DNA of 51,094 nucleotides from an uncultured Pelagibacteraceae bacterium (GCA_902552475.1 CACDJC010000007.1:1-51094), one strand, 5' to 3'; shown: positions 17,783-28,194, numbered from the stretch's first letter. Program-made: numbers and translations. Notes: generated from the sequence alone by a model not told the origin.

Positions 17783-17840
17783 AAAACCAAAAAAGTAATT
17801 ATATCATTTTTTTAAACTTGGCAATTAAAGATAATTGAAA

Positions 17841-17915
17841 TGGTGGGCCGTGTTGGTTACGCTCCAACTACCCCTGCAATGTCAATGCAGTACTCTACTA
17901 TTGAGCTAACGGCCC
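17841..17915 (-). tRNA. tRNA-Val(GAC) with non-canonical D- and T-loops
   Basis: A 75-nt cloverleaf with encoded CCA. The acceptor stem GGGCCGT/ACGGCCC, anticodon stem CTGCA/TGCAG and T-stem GTTGG/CCAAC pair perfectly, and the D-stem GCTC/GAGT pairs with one G-U. The anticodon loop TTGACAT gives GAC, for valine codons GTC/GTT. The T-loop reads AGCGTAA instead of TTCRANY, and the 7-nt D-loop AATAGTA lacks the G18-G19 pair. The neighbouring CAT tRNA is canonical in both loops. The 5' end is only 2 nt after the rpoD stop codon, so it is almost certainly cut from the rpoD transcript by RNase P. Confidence 0.88.
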
Positions 17916-17917
17916 TT

Positions 17918-19750
17918 TTAACTTTCCAAGAAACTTTTTAATTGCTTAGATCTGCTTGGGTGTTTTAATTTTCTAAGTGCCTTCGCTTCGATTTGACGAA
18001 TTCTTTCTCTAGTTACAGAAAACTGTAGACCAACTTCTTCTAATGTGTGGTCTGTGTTCATTCCTACGCCAAACCTCATTCTTAAAACCCTTTCTTCTCT
18101 TGGAGTTAAAGTTGATAATATTTTTGTTGTTGCTTCGCTTAAATTTGATTTTATTGCTTGTTCTAAAGGTGCTAATGCTTTTGTATCTTCTATAAAATCA
18201 CCCAGACTGCTATCTTCCTCATCACCTACTGGTTTTTCTAAAGAAACAGGTTCTTTTGAAATTTTTAAAACTTTTCTAACTTTATCAAGTGGCATTCTAA
18301 GTTTTTTTGCCAACTCTTCAGGTGTGGCTTCTCTTCCAAATTCGCTTAAAATTAATCTTTGAGTTCTTACAATTTTATTAATCGTTTCAATCATATGAAC
18401 AGGTATCCTGATTGTTCTGGCTTGGTCGGCAATGGATCTAGTAATCGCTTGCCTTATCCACCAAGTTGCGTAAGTTGAAAATTTATATCCCCTTCTATAT
18501 TCAAATTTATCAACTGCTTTCATTAATCCAATATTACCTTCTTGAATTAAATCTAAAAACTGAAGTCCTCTATTAGTGTATTTTTTTGCAATTGAAATTA
18601 CCAATCTAAGATTTGCTTCTACCATTTCTTTTTTTGCAATTCTAGATTCCTTTTCTCCCTTTTGTATTCTGCTTACTAATAATTTAAATTCAGTTACAGA
18701 AATTCCAAGTTTATTGCTTATTTCAACTAGTCTATTTCTAATATTTTTAAATTCTTCTTTGTTTTTTTGAAAAAATTTTTTCCATATTTCATTTGTATCT
18801 AAAAAAAGTTTTAAATTTGGATTAATTTCGTTTCCTACATAAAATTTTATAAATTCTTCTCTTGGTATTTTATCATTTAAAGCAAGTCTTAATAAATTTC
18901 CCTCTAAAGAAATTATTTTTTTATTTTCAACATAATGTTTTTGAACAAGATCTTCTAAAACTGAAGGAGACAATTGAAGAGATTTTATATTTTCTAGAAT
19001 ATCATCTACTATTTTTTTATAGTTTTTTTCTTTTGATTGAGAAAATTGTTTTGAATTTAAAACACAATCTAGCTTTTCATTCTGATATTTTATTAATTTA
19101 TTATAATCTTTGGTTAAATTATGAACTGTTTGTAAAACTTTTGGCTTGATTTCTGTTTCCATTGCAGCAAGTGTAGGATTAAATTCATCATCGTCACCTG
19201 TATTGTTTTCTTCACTTTCATTTTCATTTTCACCATCTGATTTTTTTTGTTTGGCGCTTGGACCCGTGTCTTCATCTTCCATGTAATTAGTATCGATATC
19301 AATTATTTCTCTAACCAAAATTTCGTCATTCTGTAATTTTTTATTCCATTCAAAAAATTGTTGTGCAGTTATTGGGCTCTGAGAAAGTGCATTAAGCATC
19401 ACATCCTTTCCTGCCTCGATTCTTTTAGCTATTGCAATTTCACCTTCTCTAGAAAGAAGTTCCACTCCTCCCATTTCCCTCAAATACATTCTTATAGGAT
19501 CGTCACTTTTCTCTATTGTTTTACCTTCGTCTTTAGAACTTCCGTCCTTTTTTCTTAAAACTTTAAAATCTGCTTTTTTTTCAACCAAAATTATTTTTTC
19601 ATCAAGAATATGAATGAAAGCTTGTTCAAGATTTTCTGAAGATAAATTTCTTTTTCCTAAAGATTTATTTAATTCTTCATGAGTGATGAAGCCTCTATGG
19701 ACACCTCGGCCCATCAATCTTGCAAATGATTTTGTAATTATTCTTTCCAC
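17918..19750 (-). CDS. rpoD: RNA polymerase primary sigma factor RpoD (sigma70)
   Basis: Housekeeping sigma factor that directs RNA polymerase to -35/-10 promoters. The 610-residue protein has a region 1.1-like N-terminus, region 1.2 ([30 protein letters not shown]), a long acidic non-conserved insert near residues 160-190, then regions 2.1-2.4 ([59 protein letters not shown], quoted by key parts), region 3, and region 4.2 ([22 protein letters not shown] form). It follows dnaG by 64 bp and is followed within 2 bp by tRNA-Val. The yqeY-dnaG-rpoD order is the macromolecular synthesis operon type with rpsU replaced by yqeY. Confidence 0.97.
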   Translation of the reverse strand: MERIITKSFARLMGRGVHRGFITHEELNKSLGKRNLSSENLEQAFIHILDEKIILVEKKADFKVLRKKDGSSKDEGKTIEKSDDPIRMYLREMGGVELLSREGEIAIAKRIEAGKDVMLNALSQSPITAQQFFEWNKKLQNDEILVREIIDIDTNYMEDEDTGPSAKQKKSDGENENESEENNTGDDDEFNPTLAAMETEIKPKVLQTVHNLTKDYNKLIKYQNEKLDCVLNSKQFSQSKEKNYKKIVDDILENIKSLQLSPSVLEDLVQKHYVENKKIISLEGNLLRLALNDKIPREEFIKFYVGNEINPNLKLFLDTNEIWKKFFQKNKEEFKNIRNRLVEISNKLGISVTEFKLLVSRIQKGEKESRIAKKEMVEANLRLVISIAKKYTNRGLQFLDLIQEGNIGLMKAVDKFEYRRGYKFSTYATWWIRQAITRSIADQARTIRIPVHMIETINKIVRTQRLILSEFGREATPEELAKKLRMPLDKVRKVLKISKEPVSLEKPVGDEEDSSLGDFIEDTKALAPLEQAIKSNLSEATTKILSTLTPREERVLRMRFGVGMNTDHTLEEVGLQFSVTRERIRQIEAKALRKLKHPSRSKQLKSFLES

Positions 19751-19814
19751 AATAAAAAAGTATGGAATGTATATAATGACTAAATCAAAAAAATCTATGA
19801 GATTCTTTTTGTAA

Positions 19815-21590
19815 TTAATTGGTTTTTTGCTGTTTTTTAAGCTCTTTTAGTTCATTGAATGTTGCTTCACTCAAATCCTTCGAAAATTTCGATTCTAAAT
19901 CAGATATTCTAATTTCTAGTTCATGATTTTTTAAATCTCTTATTACTTCATTTAAAATTTCTAATATTTTTTCATCATCATTCAAATTTTTATTTAATAT
20001 ATGCTTGATAGAAGCATATTTTAATATTCTATCGATTAAATTTTGATCAATTTGCAAGTTTTCAAAATTTGTTTCTTCTAAATTATTTGATTGTGATAAA
20101 ATTTCATTAAACAATAATTTATTTTCGTTGCTAAAGAGTTTTACATTTTGAATTAAGTTATAATTTTCTTTTATAAGTTCTGGTTTATTTAAAATTATAT
20201 ATAAAAAAGAGAATTCTTTAATTTCTATAGGTTTTAGCGATTTTGTTTCATTGTAATAAGTTTGCGTGCTCCTAAGGGATTTGGTGTTTTCTGTATATTT
20301 TTTTTTATTCTGGAAATTAATATTTGGTGTTAATTCATAAATTTTTTCTAAAAAATATTCTAAAATATATTTTCTTATATATTCATCTCTTATAATGGAA
20401 GCAATTGATCTTAGCTTTTTTTCAAATTTAGCTCTAGAAGACGGATTATTTTCAGTTATTTTTAAATAGTGATCAAATATAAATTTATGAATAGAAACTA
20501 AATTACTTTTTGTAAATTCTAAAAATTTCTCTTTTCCATATTCATTTGAAAAACTATCAGGGTCATGGTTATTTGGCAAAAATAAAAAAGATATTTTTTT
20601 TTCAGGTTTTAATTCAACTATTGAATTTTCGGCTGCTCTTAAAGCTGCTTTATATCCGCTTTCATCTCCATCAAAACATATAATTATATGATCAAAAAAT
20701 TGATTTAAAATTAAAATTTGTTTTGTGGTTAGGGATGTACCTAGATTTGCAACTACATTTTTTATTCCATTTTTAGATAATCCAATAACATCCATATATC
20801 CTTCGACAAGAAATATATTTTCTAATTGATTAGATAATTTCCTTGCTTTATCTAAATTAAATAAATTTGAACCTTTTTTAAAAAAAGGAGTTTCTGGAGA
20901 GTTAATATATTTTGCTAAATAATTTTTTTCTTCCATTATTCTTCCGCCTAATCCTATGGGGTTTCCTGAGATATTATTAATAGGAAAAATTATTCTATCT
21001 TTAAACCTTTCAACATATTTTTTTTTTTTTTCGTCAAAATAAAACAAACCTGAATTTTTTAATGAACTTTCATCAAATTCTTTTAAAAAAATTTCAAAAA
21101 GGTCTATTCCTTGAGTTACATAACCTATTTTAAAATTTTTAACTTCATTTGCAGTAAGACTTCTTTTCTTAATATATTCTTTTGCCTTAGTTGCCTTTGG
21201 GTTTTTAAAAATTTCATTATGATAAAATTCTACATATTTTGAATATATTGATTTATAAATATTCCAGTTTCTTTCTCTTTCTTCATCTTGTTTGGAGAAT
21301 GTATAAGGCTGCATCCCAGCTAAATTAGCCAACATTTTCACCGCTTCACCAAATTTAAGATTTTGGGTTTTCATAACAAAATCAAAAATATTTCCATGTT
21401 CCCCAGTACTAAAACAATGATAAAATTCTTTTTCATCATTAACCGTGAAGGAAGGTGTTTTTTCAGTTTTAAATGGTGAAAGACCAACATACTCTTTACC
21501 TCTTTTTTTTAAATTTACTGCTCTTGAAACTACATTGGAAACCTTAAGCCTTGTTTTAATTTCATCTAAATATTCTTTAGGATATTTCAT
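19815..21590 (-). CDS. dnaG: DNA primase DnaG
   Basis: Primase that makes the RNA primers for DNA replication. The 591-residue protein has the N-terminal CHC2-type domain, the TOPRIM domain ([31 protein letters not shown] and [13 protein letters not shown] with the acidic metal ligands), and a C-terminal DnaB-helicase-interacting region. The zinc-binding site is degenerate. Where most primases have CPFH and CFGCG, this has SPFK (Ser38, Lys41) and CFSTG (Cys59, Thr62), so only one of the four ligands remains. The surrounding fold motifs [18 protein letters not shown] are intact, which argues for a zinc-free but functional domain. It lies 2 bp downstream of yqeY. Confidence 0.95.
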   Translation of the reverse strand: MKYPKEYLDEIKTRLKVSNVVSRAVNLKKRGKEYVGLSPFKTEKTPSFTVNDEKEFYHCFSTGEHGNIFDFVMKTQNLKFGEAVKMLANLAGMQPYTFSKQDEERERNWNIYKSIYSKYVEFYHNEIFKNPKATKAKEYIKKRSLTANEVKNFKIGYVTQGIDLFEIFLKEFDESSLKNSGLFYFDEKKKKYVERFKDRIIFPINNISGNPIGLGGRIMEEKNYLAKYINSPETPFFKKGSNLFNLDKARKLSNQLENIFLVEGYMDVIGLSKNGIKNVVANLGTSLTTKQILILNQFFDHIIICFDGDESGYKAALRAAENSIVELKPEKKISFLFLPNNHDPDSFSNEYGKEKFLEFTKSNLVSIHKFIFDHYLKITENNPSSRAKFEKKLRSIASIIRDEYIRKYILEYFLEKIYELTPNINFQNKKKYTENTKSLRSTQTYYNETKSLKPIEIKEFSFLYIILNKPELIKENYNLIQNVKLFSNENKLLFNEILSQSNNLEETNFENLQIDQNLIDRILKYASIKHILNKNLNDDEKILEILNEVIRDLKNHELEIRISDLESKFSKDLSEATFNELKELKKQQKTN

Positions 21591-21592
21591 AA

Positions 21593-22051
21593 TTAATTAA
21601 GTAATTCTTTAATTAAAGAACCAGCTTTTGAAAAATCAATGGTTTCTGAATAACTTTTTCTTAATTCGCCCATTACTTTACCCATATCTTTAATGGAAGT
21701 TGCTCCTGTTTTTTCTATAACTTCTGAGCAAATTTTCTTGGTTTCTTCCTCGCTTAATTGTTTTGGAAGATACTCTGATAAAACATCAACTTCTCCTTGT
21801 TCAATTTCCAGTAAATCATTTCTATTATTTTTTTTATATATTTCGATTGATTCGGATCTTTGTTTTATCATTTTCTTAATTAGTTTTTTTATATCATTGT
21901 CATCAGTTTCTTTTTTATCTGGGCCAGAACGATTATTAATATCCAGGTCTTTGATGCCTGACAAAATTAACCTATAAGTTGATATTTTGTTTTTATTTTT
22001 TGATTTTAATGAAGTTTTATAGTCTGTTTCTATTTTATCTCTTAAACTCAT
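21593..22051 (-). CDS. GatB/YqeY domain protein
   Basis: A 152-residue single-domain protein of the YqeY family, related to the tRNA-binding tail of the amidotransferase subunit GatB. The family pattern is clear: MSLRDKIETDYKTSLKSKNK at the start, STYRLILSGIKD, VEVLSEYLPKQLSEEE-like QGEVDVLSEYLPKQL, and the closing IKDMGKVMGELRKSY and DFSKAGSLIKELL. Its biochemical role is not firmly established; binding to tRNA or to amidotransferase is assumed from homology. It is the first gene of the dnaG-rpoD operon, a common arrangement in Alphaproteobacteria, and is divergent from carA across 123 bp. Confidence 0.9.
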   Translation of the reverse strand: MSLRDKIETDYKTSLKSKNKNKISTYRLILSGIKDLDINNRSGPDKKETDDNDIKKLIKKMIKQRSESIEIYKKNNRNDLLEIEQGEVDVLSEYLPKQLSEEETKKICSEVIEKTGATSIKDMGKVMGELRKSYSETIDFSKAGSLIKELLN

Positions 22052-22124
22052 ATTTTTAATTTACTGTATAGACAAAATTGTTCAAAAGAAAAAATTGTTT
22101 TTTTAAAATTTTCCATTAGATGTG

Positions 22125-22153
22125 TTGCGGAAAAATAGGTTTTATTGTATTAA
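22125..22153 (+). promoter_or_regulatory. Possible carA promoter
   Basis: TTGCGG (22125-22130) and TATTAA (22148-22153) are 17 bp apart in the 123-bp gap between yqeY and carA. A start near 22160 would give a leader of about 15 nt. Matches to consensus are moderate (3/6 and 4/6) and chance matches are common in this AT-rich DNA. I saw no arginine- or pyrimidine-responsive leader. Confidence 0.3.
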
Positions 22154-22174
22154 CCTTTAACTCATGAGTTGTAA

Positions 22175-23368
22175 TTGACTATAAAACGAAAAAAAAAAGT
22201 CCAAATTAAATCTCAATTTTCCCCGGCTATTTTAGTTCTTGAAAACAAGTCCTTTTTTAAAGGAATGGGTATTGGTTATGAGGGAGATGCAACTGGAGAA
22301 ATTTGTTTTAATACTTCACTTACAGGCTATCAAGAAATTATTTCAGACCCATCTTATGCTGGACAAATTATTAATTTTACCTTTCCACACATAGGGAATG
22401 TGGGAACAAATAATGAAGATATTGAATCTGAAAAAATTTGGACAAGAGGTGTTATTTTTAATTCTGAAATAACAGATCCTTCAAATTATAGATCTCTTCA
22501 AAGCCTAGACCAATGGCTAAAAAAAAATAAGATTGTTGGAATAACAGGTTTGGATACTAGAAGTTTAACAAATTTTATAAGAGACAAAGGCGCACCCAAA
22601 GGAACAATATCTAATAAGAAATCAGGTAATTTTAACATCAATAAACTAATTAAAATTTCAAACAAATGGCCAGGACTCAGTGGCATGGATCTTGCTAAAA
22701 TAGTTACTACGTCTAAGACTTATACTTGGAAAGGAGTTAAAACCTGGAAAAAAGGCAAAGGATACGAAAAAAATAAAAATAAAAAAATTAGAATAGTTGC
22801 AATAGATTATGGAATTAAAAAAAATATTTTAAGATATTTTTCTAATTATGACTGTGATGTAAAAGTTGTTTCATGTAAAAAAACAGCTGAAGATATTTTA
22901 AAATTAAAGCCTCAAGGTATTTTTTTATCAAATGGACCCGGAGATCCAGCGGCAACGGGTACCTATGCAATAAAAACAGTTCAAAGTTTAATTAAAAGTA
23001 ATATTCCAATATTTGGAATATGTTTAGGTCATCAAATTTTAGCTCTATCTTTAAATGCCAAAACAAAAAAAATGAAACTTGGTCATAGAGGAGCAAATCA
23101 TCCAGTAAAAAATCTAGTTAATAATAAAGTAGAAATAACAAGTCAAAATCATGGATTTGAAGTTATTGAAAATAGCTTATCAAAAAATATTCAAATAACT
23201 CATAAGTCACTATTTGATGGAAGTATTGAAGGAATAAAATTAAAAAGAAAACCAATTTTTTCTGTCCAATATCATCCAGAAGCAAACCCAGGTCCACAAG
23301 ATAGCAAGTATTTGTTTAGTGATTTTATAAAAGAAGTAAAAAAATATGCCAAAAAGAAAAGACATTAA
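22175..23368 (+). CDS. carA: Carbamoyl-phosphate synthase small (glutaminase) subunit CarA
   Basis: Hydrolyses glutamine and channels ammonia to CarB for carbamoyl phosphate, the precursor of arginine and pyrimidines. The 397-residue protein has the CarA N-terminal domain ([25 protein letters not shown], by key parts) and a class I glutamine amidotransferase domain with the nucleophile Cys283 in GICLGHQ and His367/Glu369 in YHPEA. The start is taken as TTG at 22175, because there is no in-frame ATG between it and conserved sequence and the homologous region begins soon after. The 3' end overlaps carB by 23 bp. Confidence 0.95.
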   Translation: MTIKRKKKVQIKSQFSPAILVLENKSFFKGMGIGYEGDATGEICFNTSLTGYQEIISDPSYAGQIINFTFPHIGNVGTNNEDIESEKIWTRGVIFNSEITDPSNYRSLQSLDQWLKKNKIVGITGLDTRSLTNFIRDKGAPKGTISNKKSGNFNINKLIKISNKWPGLSGMDLAKIVTTSKTYTWKGVKTWKKGKGYEKNKNKKIRIVAIDYGIKKNILRYFSNYDCDVKVVSCKKTAEDILKLKPQGIFLSNGPGDPAATGTYAIKTVQSLIKSNIPIFGICLGHQILALSLNAKTKKMKLGHRGANHPVKNLVNNKVEITSQNHGFEVIENSLSKNIQITHKSLFDGSIEGIKLKRKPIFSVQYHPEANPGPQDSKYLFSDFIKEVKKYAKKKRH

Positions 23369-26300
23369 AAAAATATTAGTAATCGGGGCAGGCCCAATAA
23401 TAATTGGACAAGCCTGTGAATTTGATTATTCGGGTACACAAGCATGTAAAGCTCTTAAAGATGAAGGCTATAAAGTAATATTAATAAATTCAAATCCAGC
23501 AACGATTATGACAGACCCCGGAGTTGCTGATCAAACTTATATCGAACCTATATCAATAGAAATACTTGAAGAAGTAATTAAAAAAGAAAGTCCTGATGCA
23601 ATACTTCCAACAATGGGAGGACAAACTGCTTTAAACTTAGCAATAAAGGCAGAAAAAAATGGACTATTAAAGAAATATAAAATTGAACTTATTGGAGCTA
23701 ACTCTAAAGCAATTGAAAATGCAGAGGACAGAAAGAAATTTAGAAAAAATATGTCAGATATTGGTATTGATCTACCAAAATCTGAAATCTTAAACAATTA
23801 CAAAAATGCATCAAAATGTTTAAAAAAAATTGGACTTCCGGCAATTATTAGACCTTCATTTACTTTGGGGGGACTGGGTGGAGGAATAGCAAGAACAAAA
23901 AAAGACTTCTTTAAAATAGTTAAAGAAGGAATGCATGAGTCGCCACAAAATCAAGTTTTGATAGAAGAATGTCTAGATGGTTGGAAAGAATTTGAAATGG
24001 AGGTAGTCAGAGACAAAAATGATAACTGTATAATAATTTGTTCGATTGAAAACATAGATCCAATGGGAACTCATACAGGTGACTCGGTTACGATAGCGCC
24101 TGCTCTAACCTTAACTGATAAAGAATATCAGGTAATGAGAAACGCTTCTATTGCATGTTTAAGAAAAATTGGAGTTGAAACAGGTGGATCGAATGTCCAA
24201 TTCGCAATAAATCCTAAAAATGGAAGAATGGTTATCATTGAAATGAATCCTAGAGTTTCAAGATCGTCAGCTTTAGCATCTAAGGCAACTGGGTTTCCAA
24301 TTGCTAAAGTGGCAGCAAAATTGGCAGTAGGCTATACATTAGATGAACTTCAAAATGAAATTACCAAAGTAACTCCAGCCTCATTTGAACCAACTATTGA
24401 CTATGTTGTTACAAAAATACCAAGATTTACTTTTGAAAAATTTTCAGACACTAAAGCAATTTTAGGCACTTCAATGAGATCTGTTGGAGAAGCAATGGCA
24501 ATTGGAAGAAACTTTAAGGAATCTTTTCAAAAAGCATTGGTATCATTAGAAACTGGTTTGTCTGGACTTGATAATATTTTTAACTATTCAAAAAAAGAAG
24601 TCTTAAAACAATTAAAAATTAATATTCCAAACAAATTATTACTAATTGCTGAAGCCTTTAGAAAAAATATTTCATTAAACACCATATATAAATTATCAAA
24701 AGTTGATCCTTGGTTTCTTAATCAAATTAAAGAAATTGTAAATGAAGAACAAAAAATTGTTAAAAAAGGAATTCCAAAAACTTTCAATGAATTTAATAGA
24801 ATTAAATCTATCGGCTTTTCAGATAAAAAATTATCTAAACTTTGTGGAATAAAAGAAAAAATTATTAGATCTAAGAGAGTTGCATTAAAAGTTTTGCCTG
24901 TTTTCAAAAAAGTAGACACTTGTGCTGCTGAATTTAAATCATTTACGCCTTATATGTATTCAACTTATCAAAGAAATTTTTCTTTAAATACTGAATGTGA
25001 GGCTCATCCAACAAATAAGAAAAAAATAATAATTCTAGGAGGAGGTCCAAATAGAATTGGTCAAGGAATTGAATTTGATTACTGTTGTTGTCAAGCAAGT
25101 TTTTCATTGAAAGAATCTGGTTTCGAAACAATTATGATTAATTGTAATCCTGAAACTGTTTCAACAGATTATGATACAAGCGACAGACTTTATTTTGAGC
25201 CATTAATTGATGAATATGTTCAGAATATTATATTAAAAGAGAAGTCAAAAGGTAATCTATTGGGAGTTATAGCTCAATTTGGTGGTCAAACACCAATCAA
25301 ATTAGCTAAATTTTTACATGAAAATAAATTACCAATTCTTGGTACCCAATATTCATCAATAGATCTTGCAGAAGATAGAGATAGATTTAGAAACTTATTG
25401 ATTAAACTTAAATTAAAACAAGCGGATAGTGGAATAGCTAATAATTTTAATCAAGCAATTAAAATTTCAGAAAACATTGGGCTTCCTGTTGTTGTAAGAC
25501 CTTCTTATGTTTTGGGAGGAAGAGCTATGGAAATAGTTCATGACAAAAGTCAATTAAAGAAATTCATTAATGAAGCTTTTAAAGCCTCTGAACAAAATCC
25601 AATTTTAATCGACAAATTTATTGATCAAGCTATGGAGGTAGATGTTGATGCTATATCTGATGGTAAAGATGTTTATGTTGCAGGTATTATGCAACATATA
25701 GAAGAAGCAGGGATTCACTCTGGAGACTCAGCGTGCTGTTTGCCGCCAGTATCTATTAAGAGTCATCTATTAAGAGAATTAAAAATTCAAACTAGAAAAT
25801 TAGCTTTGGCTTTAAATGTAAAAGGTTTTTTGAATATTCAATTTGCTATCAAAAAAGATGAAATTTATGTAATTGAAGTAAATCCTAGAGCTAGCAGAAC
25901 AGTTCCATTTGTATCTAAAGCAAATGGTGTTCCGCTTGCAAAAATAGCTTCAAAAATAATGGCAGGAGAAAAACTTTCTAAATATAAATTAAAATATAAA
26001 ACAAATAAAAGATTTGCGGTTAAAGAAGCTGTGTTTCCTTTCAATAAATTCCCTGACAGTGATCTTATTCTTGGTCCTGAAATGAAATCTACTGGAGAAG
26101 TGATGGGCTTTGACGATGATTTTGGTATGGCAATTGCAAAAAGCCAAATAGCAGCATCAAATTCATTACCAAGTAAAGGAATGGCTTTTTTATCTGTGAA
26201 AGATTCTCACAAACAAGAAATTATAGGCATAGCTCAAAGATTATCAAAACTTGGTTTCACATTATGTGCAACAAAAGGGACTACAAAAATTTTAGAAGAG

Positions 26301-26570
26301 AATGGTATTAAATGTAAAATGATAAATAAAGTGAGTAGCGGAAGCCCTCACATAGTTGATGTATTAAATTCAAAGAAAATTTCTTTGGTGATTAACACAG
26401 GCGGCGGAAATAGAGAGCACAGAATAAGTGATGCAAGAGCATTAAGGAGAGGAACTTTGGCAAATAAAATTCCTTATTGTACAAATATGTCAACAGCGTA
26501 TGCATTTTTAGATGCAATTAAATCACTTAAAACAAAAAAGTTAAAAGTTAAGTCTTTGCAAGATTTCTAG
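23346..26570 (+). CDS. carB: Carbamoyl-phosphate synthase large subunit CarB
   Basis: Makes carbamoyl phosphate from bicarbonate, ammonia and two ATP. The 1074-residue protein is the usual internal duplication. The N-half ([37 protein letters not shown], an ATP-grasp fold with [19 protein letters not shown]) and the C-half ([55 protein letters not shown]) align motif by motif. An MGS-like allosteric domain follows ([38 protein letters not shown]). The start overlaps carA, indicating translational coupling. The end overlaps by 4 bp the end of the convergent oxygenase gene at 26567. Confidence 0.97.
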   Translation: MPKRKDIKKILVIGAGPIIIGQACEFDYSGTQACKALKDEGYKVILINSNPATIMTDPGVADQTYIEPISIEILEEVIKKESPDAILPTMGGQTALNLAIKAEKNGLLKKYKIELIGANSKAIENAEDRKKFRKNMSDIGIDLPKSEILNNYKNASKCLKKIGLPAIIRPSFTLGGLGGGIARTKKDFFKIVKEGMHESPQNQVLIEECLDGWKEFEMEVVRDKNDNCIIICSIENIDPMGTHTGDSVTIAPALTLTDKEYQVMRNASIACLRKIGVETGGSNVQFAINPKNGRMVIIEMNPRVSRSSALASKATGFPIAKVAAKLAVGYTLDELQNEITKVTPASFEPTIDYVVTKIPRFTFEKFSDTKAILGTSMRSVGEAMAIGRNFKESFQKALVSLETGLSGLDNIFNYSKKEVLKQLKINIPNKLLLIAEAFRKNISLNTIYKLSKVDPWFLNQIKEIVNEEQKIVKKGIPKTFNEFNRIKSIGFSDKKLSKLCGIKEKIIRSKRVALKVLPVFKKVDTCAAEFKSFTPYMYSTYQRNFSLNTECEAHPTNKKKIIILGGGPNRIGQGIEFDYCCCQASFSLKESGFETIMINCNPETVSTDYDTSDRLYFEPLIDEYVQNIILKEKSKGNLLGVIAQFGGQTPIKLAKFLHENKLPILGTQYSSIDLAEDRDRFRNLLIKLKLKQADSGIANNFNQAIKISENIGLPVVVRPSYVLGGRAMEIVHDKSQLKKFINEAFKASEQNPILIDKFIDQAMEVDVDAISDGKDVYVAGIMQHIEEAGIHSGDSACCLPPVSIKSHLLRELKIQTRKLALALNVKGFLNIQFAIKKDEIYVIEVNPRASRTVPFVSKANGVPLAKIASKIMAGEKLSKYKLKYKTNKRFAVKEAVFPFNKFPDSDLILGPEMKSTGEVMGFDDDFGMAIAKSQIAASNSLPSKGMAFLSVKDSHKQEIIGIAQRLSKLGFTLCATKGTTKILEENGIKCKMINKVSSGSPHIVDVLNSKKISLVINTGGGNREHRISDARALRRGTLANKIPYCTNMSTAYAFLDAIKSLKTKKLKVKSLQDF

Positions 26571-27229
26571 TCTACTTTCCAGTCAGTTTGAAATGATACA
26601 TAATTTACTTGTAAACATCTTCTCTCTTTAACTATTTTCTTTTTTTCCATACCATGCCAAGTATTAGGAGCACTTGAGAAAAAGTAACCATAGTTGTCTC
26701 TATATGGAAGAGTTTTTACTTTCTTAAGATTATTATCATAAAAATCAGTACCAAGATCTTCACTTTCATTGTATTTATTAACAAATAATAAACATGACAT
26801 TTGCTTTTCTTTAATATCGCAATGAGGCTTAAGCCAAAACCCTTCTCTATCACATATTATTTCAACTCTAACATAAGAATCTGATAAATCTTTTTTAATC
26901 AAATTTGATATTTTTTCATGCGTTTCTTTTTTTTGAAGTTCTTTTACTAAATCAGTTAACGCTGGAAATTCGTTAGAATTTTCTTTAGTAATAAAACATC
27001 TAAATTTTAAAGCTTTACCACCATCTGAAATTCCTTGTCTAAATTTTCCTTCACCGCCATCAATAGCTCTAGTACCGTCATAATTTAAATCATGTTCAAT
27101 TGGATTTGCAATATCTGCTTTTGCTATTTCTTCAATTTGATCATTTGTTAGAGGTTCATTTAATTCCCAATGTGTAAAAGGATCTTCAAATTTCTTTGAA
27201 TTATTCAAGACTGAATTCAAAAATGACAT
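26567..27229 (-). CDS. Putative 2-oxoglutarate/Fe(II)-dependent oxygenase
   Basis: A 220-residue soluble protein with a double-stranded beta-helix pattern and the iron-binding facial triad HxD...H: His136 and Asp138 in [18 protein letters not shown], and His192 in NTWHGMEKK, followed by Arg203/204 (ERRCLQVNY), a candidate for binding the 2-oxoglutarate carboxylate. The spacing fits the superfamily. The substrate is unknown; relatives include small prolyl-hydroxylase-like enzymes in surface-polysaccharide and peptide-modification contexts. It is coupled to the upstream ELM1-family gene by a TAATG junction, so a shared process is likely. Confidence 0.75.
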   Translation of the reverse strand: MSFLNSVLNNSKKFEDPFTHWELNEPLTNDQIEEIAKADIANPIEHDLNYDGTRAIDGGEGKFRQGISDGGKALKFRCFITKENSNEFPALTDLVKELQKKETHEKISNLIKKDLSDSYVRVEIICDREGFWLKPHCDIKEKQMSCLLFVNKYNESEDLGTDFYDNNLKKVKTLPYRDNYGYFFSSAPNTWHGMEKKKIVKERRCLQVNYVSFQTDWKVD

Positions 27230-28173
27230 TATATTCCAACTCTTTCTTTTATAATTTTTGCAACTCTATTTGTTTCGTCAAGTTTTTGATAACTCCAATT
27301 TTCAAAAGGTTCTCCTAAATTTCTAGTTATATTCAATTCTCTAAATAAATTTCTAAATTTTTGAAATCTTTTATCATTTTTTTTGGGCAAAATATTTGCG
27401 ACATAAATGGGTTTTCCTGTTAAAGCAGCCTCTGAAATCATTGAACTAGAGTCGCAAGTTACAATTATATATTCTGCTAAAGCTAATGCAGATAAATAAG
27501 CTTTTTTATCAATATTCTCAATAACTGTATGACTTTCTCCAAAAAACTCTTTTGCATATTGAATTGTATTTTTTGGTGTTCTCATTGATGGAATAACTAC
27601 TAATTGAAAATTTTGTTTTTTATTTAAATCATACAAAATAGAAAAAATTCTTTTCATATTTTTAGTTGAGTAATCATAATACTTGTTAGGTCCTCCCATA
27701 ATTAATGCAAATATTTTTCTTTCATCATTTTTAATAAAAGATTTTAAATATTCTGAATTTTCTTTAATTTCATAATCAGTTAAATAGTGAATTGCGCCCT
27801 TTGTATTTATTACATTGTCAGCGCTAATTCCATCATGTTCAGGGGCAACTATCAAATCAAATAAATCATAATTTACTTTTGGATCTTGAATATGAATATT
27901 ATAAATTTTTTTGTGTGAAATTTTTTTAAGATAAATTGAAGGTATTACACTTTTTCTTCCACAAGATATTATAATATCAAAATCTGAAGTTCTTAATTCT
28001 TTAAAAGAAACATTTGAAATAGGTGTAAGTTTTGGCGGTATCAATTTCCAAAAATGTTTTGGTTCAACTTTATGGTGAGTAAAATCAATATCTAAAGCTT
28101 TTGCTAAACCCTCCACTTGGCTTATCATGCCGTGCATTCCCTCGGTCAATAATATCCCTTTTAATTTAGTCAT
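27229..28173 (-). CDS. ELM1/DUF1022 family protein (mitochondrial fission ELM1-like)
   Basis: A 314-residue soluble protein with glycosyltransferase-like (GT-B) organisation. An N-terminal Rossmann half contains GILLTEGMHGMISQVEGLAKAL and DIIISCGRKSVIPSIYLKK. A middle region has IHIQDPKVNYDLFDLIVAPEHDG, and a C-terminal half has FALIMGGPNKYYDYS and VTCDSSSMISEAALTGKPIYVANILPK, the last resembling sugar-nucleotide-binding ends of MurG-like enzymes. These are hallmarks of the DUF1022/ELM1 family, whose plant member works in mitochondrial fission. In bacteria the activity is uncharacterised. It is first in a two-gene unit with the oxygenase and is divergent from trxB across only 21 bp. Confidence 0.85.
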   Translation of the reverse strand: MTKLKGILLTEGMHGMISQVEGLAKALDIDFTHHKVEPKHFWKLIPPKLTPISNVSFKELRTSDFDIIISCGRKSVIPSIYLKKISHKKIYNIHIQDPKVNYDLFDLIVAPEHDGISADNVINTKGAIHYLTDYEIKENSEYLKSFIKNDERKIFALIMGGPNKYYDYSTKNMKRIFSILYDLNKKQNFQLVVIPSMRTPKNTIQYAKEFFGESHTVIENIDKKAYLSALALAEYIIVTCDSSSMISEAALTGKPIYVANILPKKNDKRFQKFRNLFRELNITRNLGEPFENWSYQKLDETNRVAKIIKERVGI

Positions 28174-28179
28174 TAATCA

Positions 28180-28187
28180 CTATATAG
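28180..28187. promoter_or_regulatory. Palindromic TATATA box shared by two divergent genes
   Basis: CTATATAG is an 8-bp palindrome in the middle of the 21-bp gap between the ELM1-family gene and trxB. As a -10 hexamer it would serve either strand: it ends 8 nt before the trxB ATG at 28195 and 7 nt before the ELM1 ATG at 28173. Transcripts would then start at or next to the start codons. No good -35 element was seen, so the call rests on position and symmetry. Confidence 0.35.
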
Positions 28188-28194
28188 CTTTCAT

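Noticed and set aside
17841-17915. tRNA-Val(GAC) as a pseudogene
   Set aside because: All four stems pair, CCA is encoded, and the loop changes look coordinated. Decay would be expected to break stems as well, so it is reported as an unusual tRNA.
18045-19558. Several plus-strand open frames opposite rpoD, and one minus-strand frame overlapping rpoD at 19114-19302
   Set aside because: They are shadows of rpoD, without own spacing, start signals or domain patterns.
22164-22178. Five-codon frame ATG-AGT-TGT-AAT-TGA overlapping the carA start, as a leader peptide
   Set aside because: It has no attenuator-like hairpins or regulatory codon run, and such tiny frames are frequent by chance.
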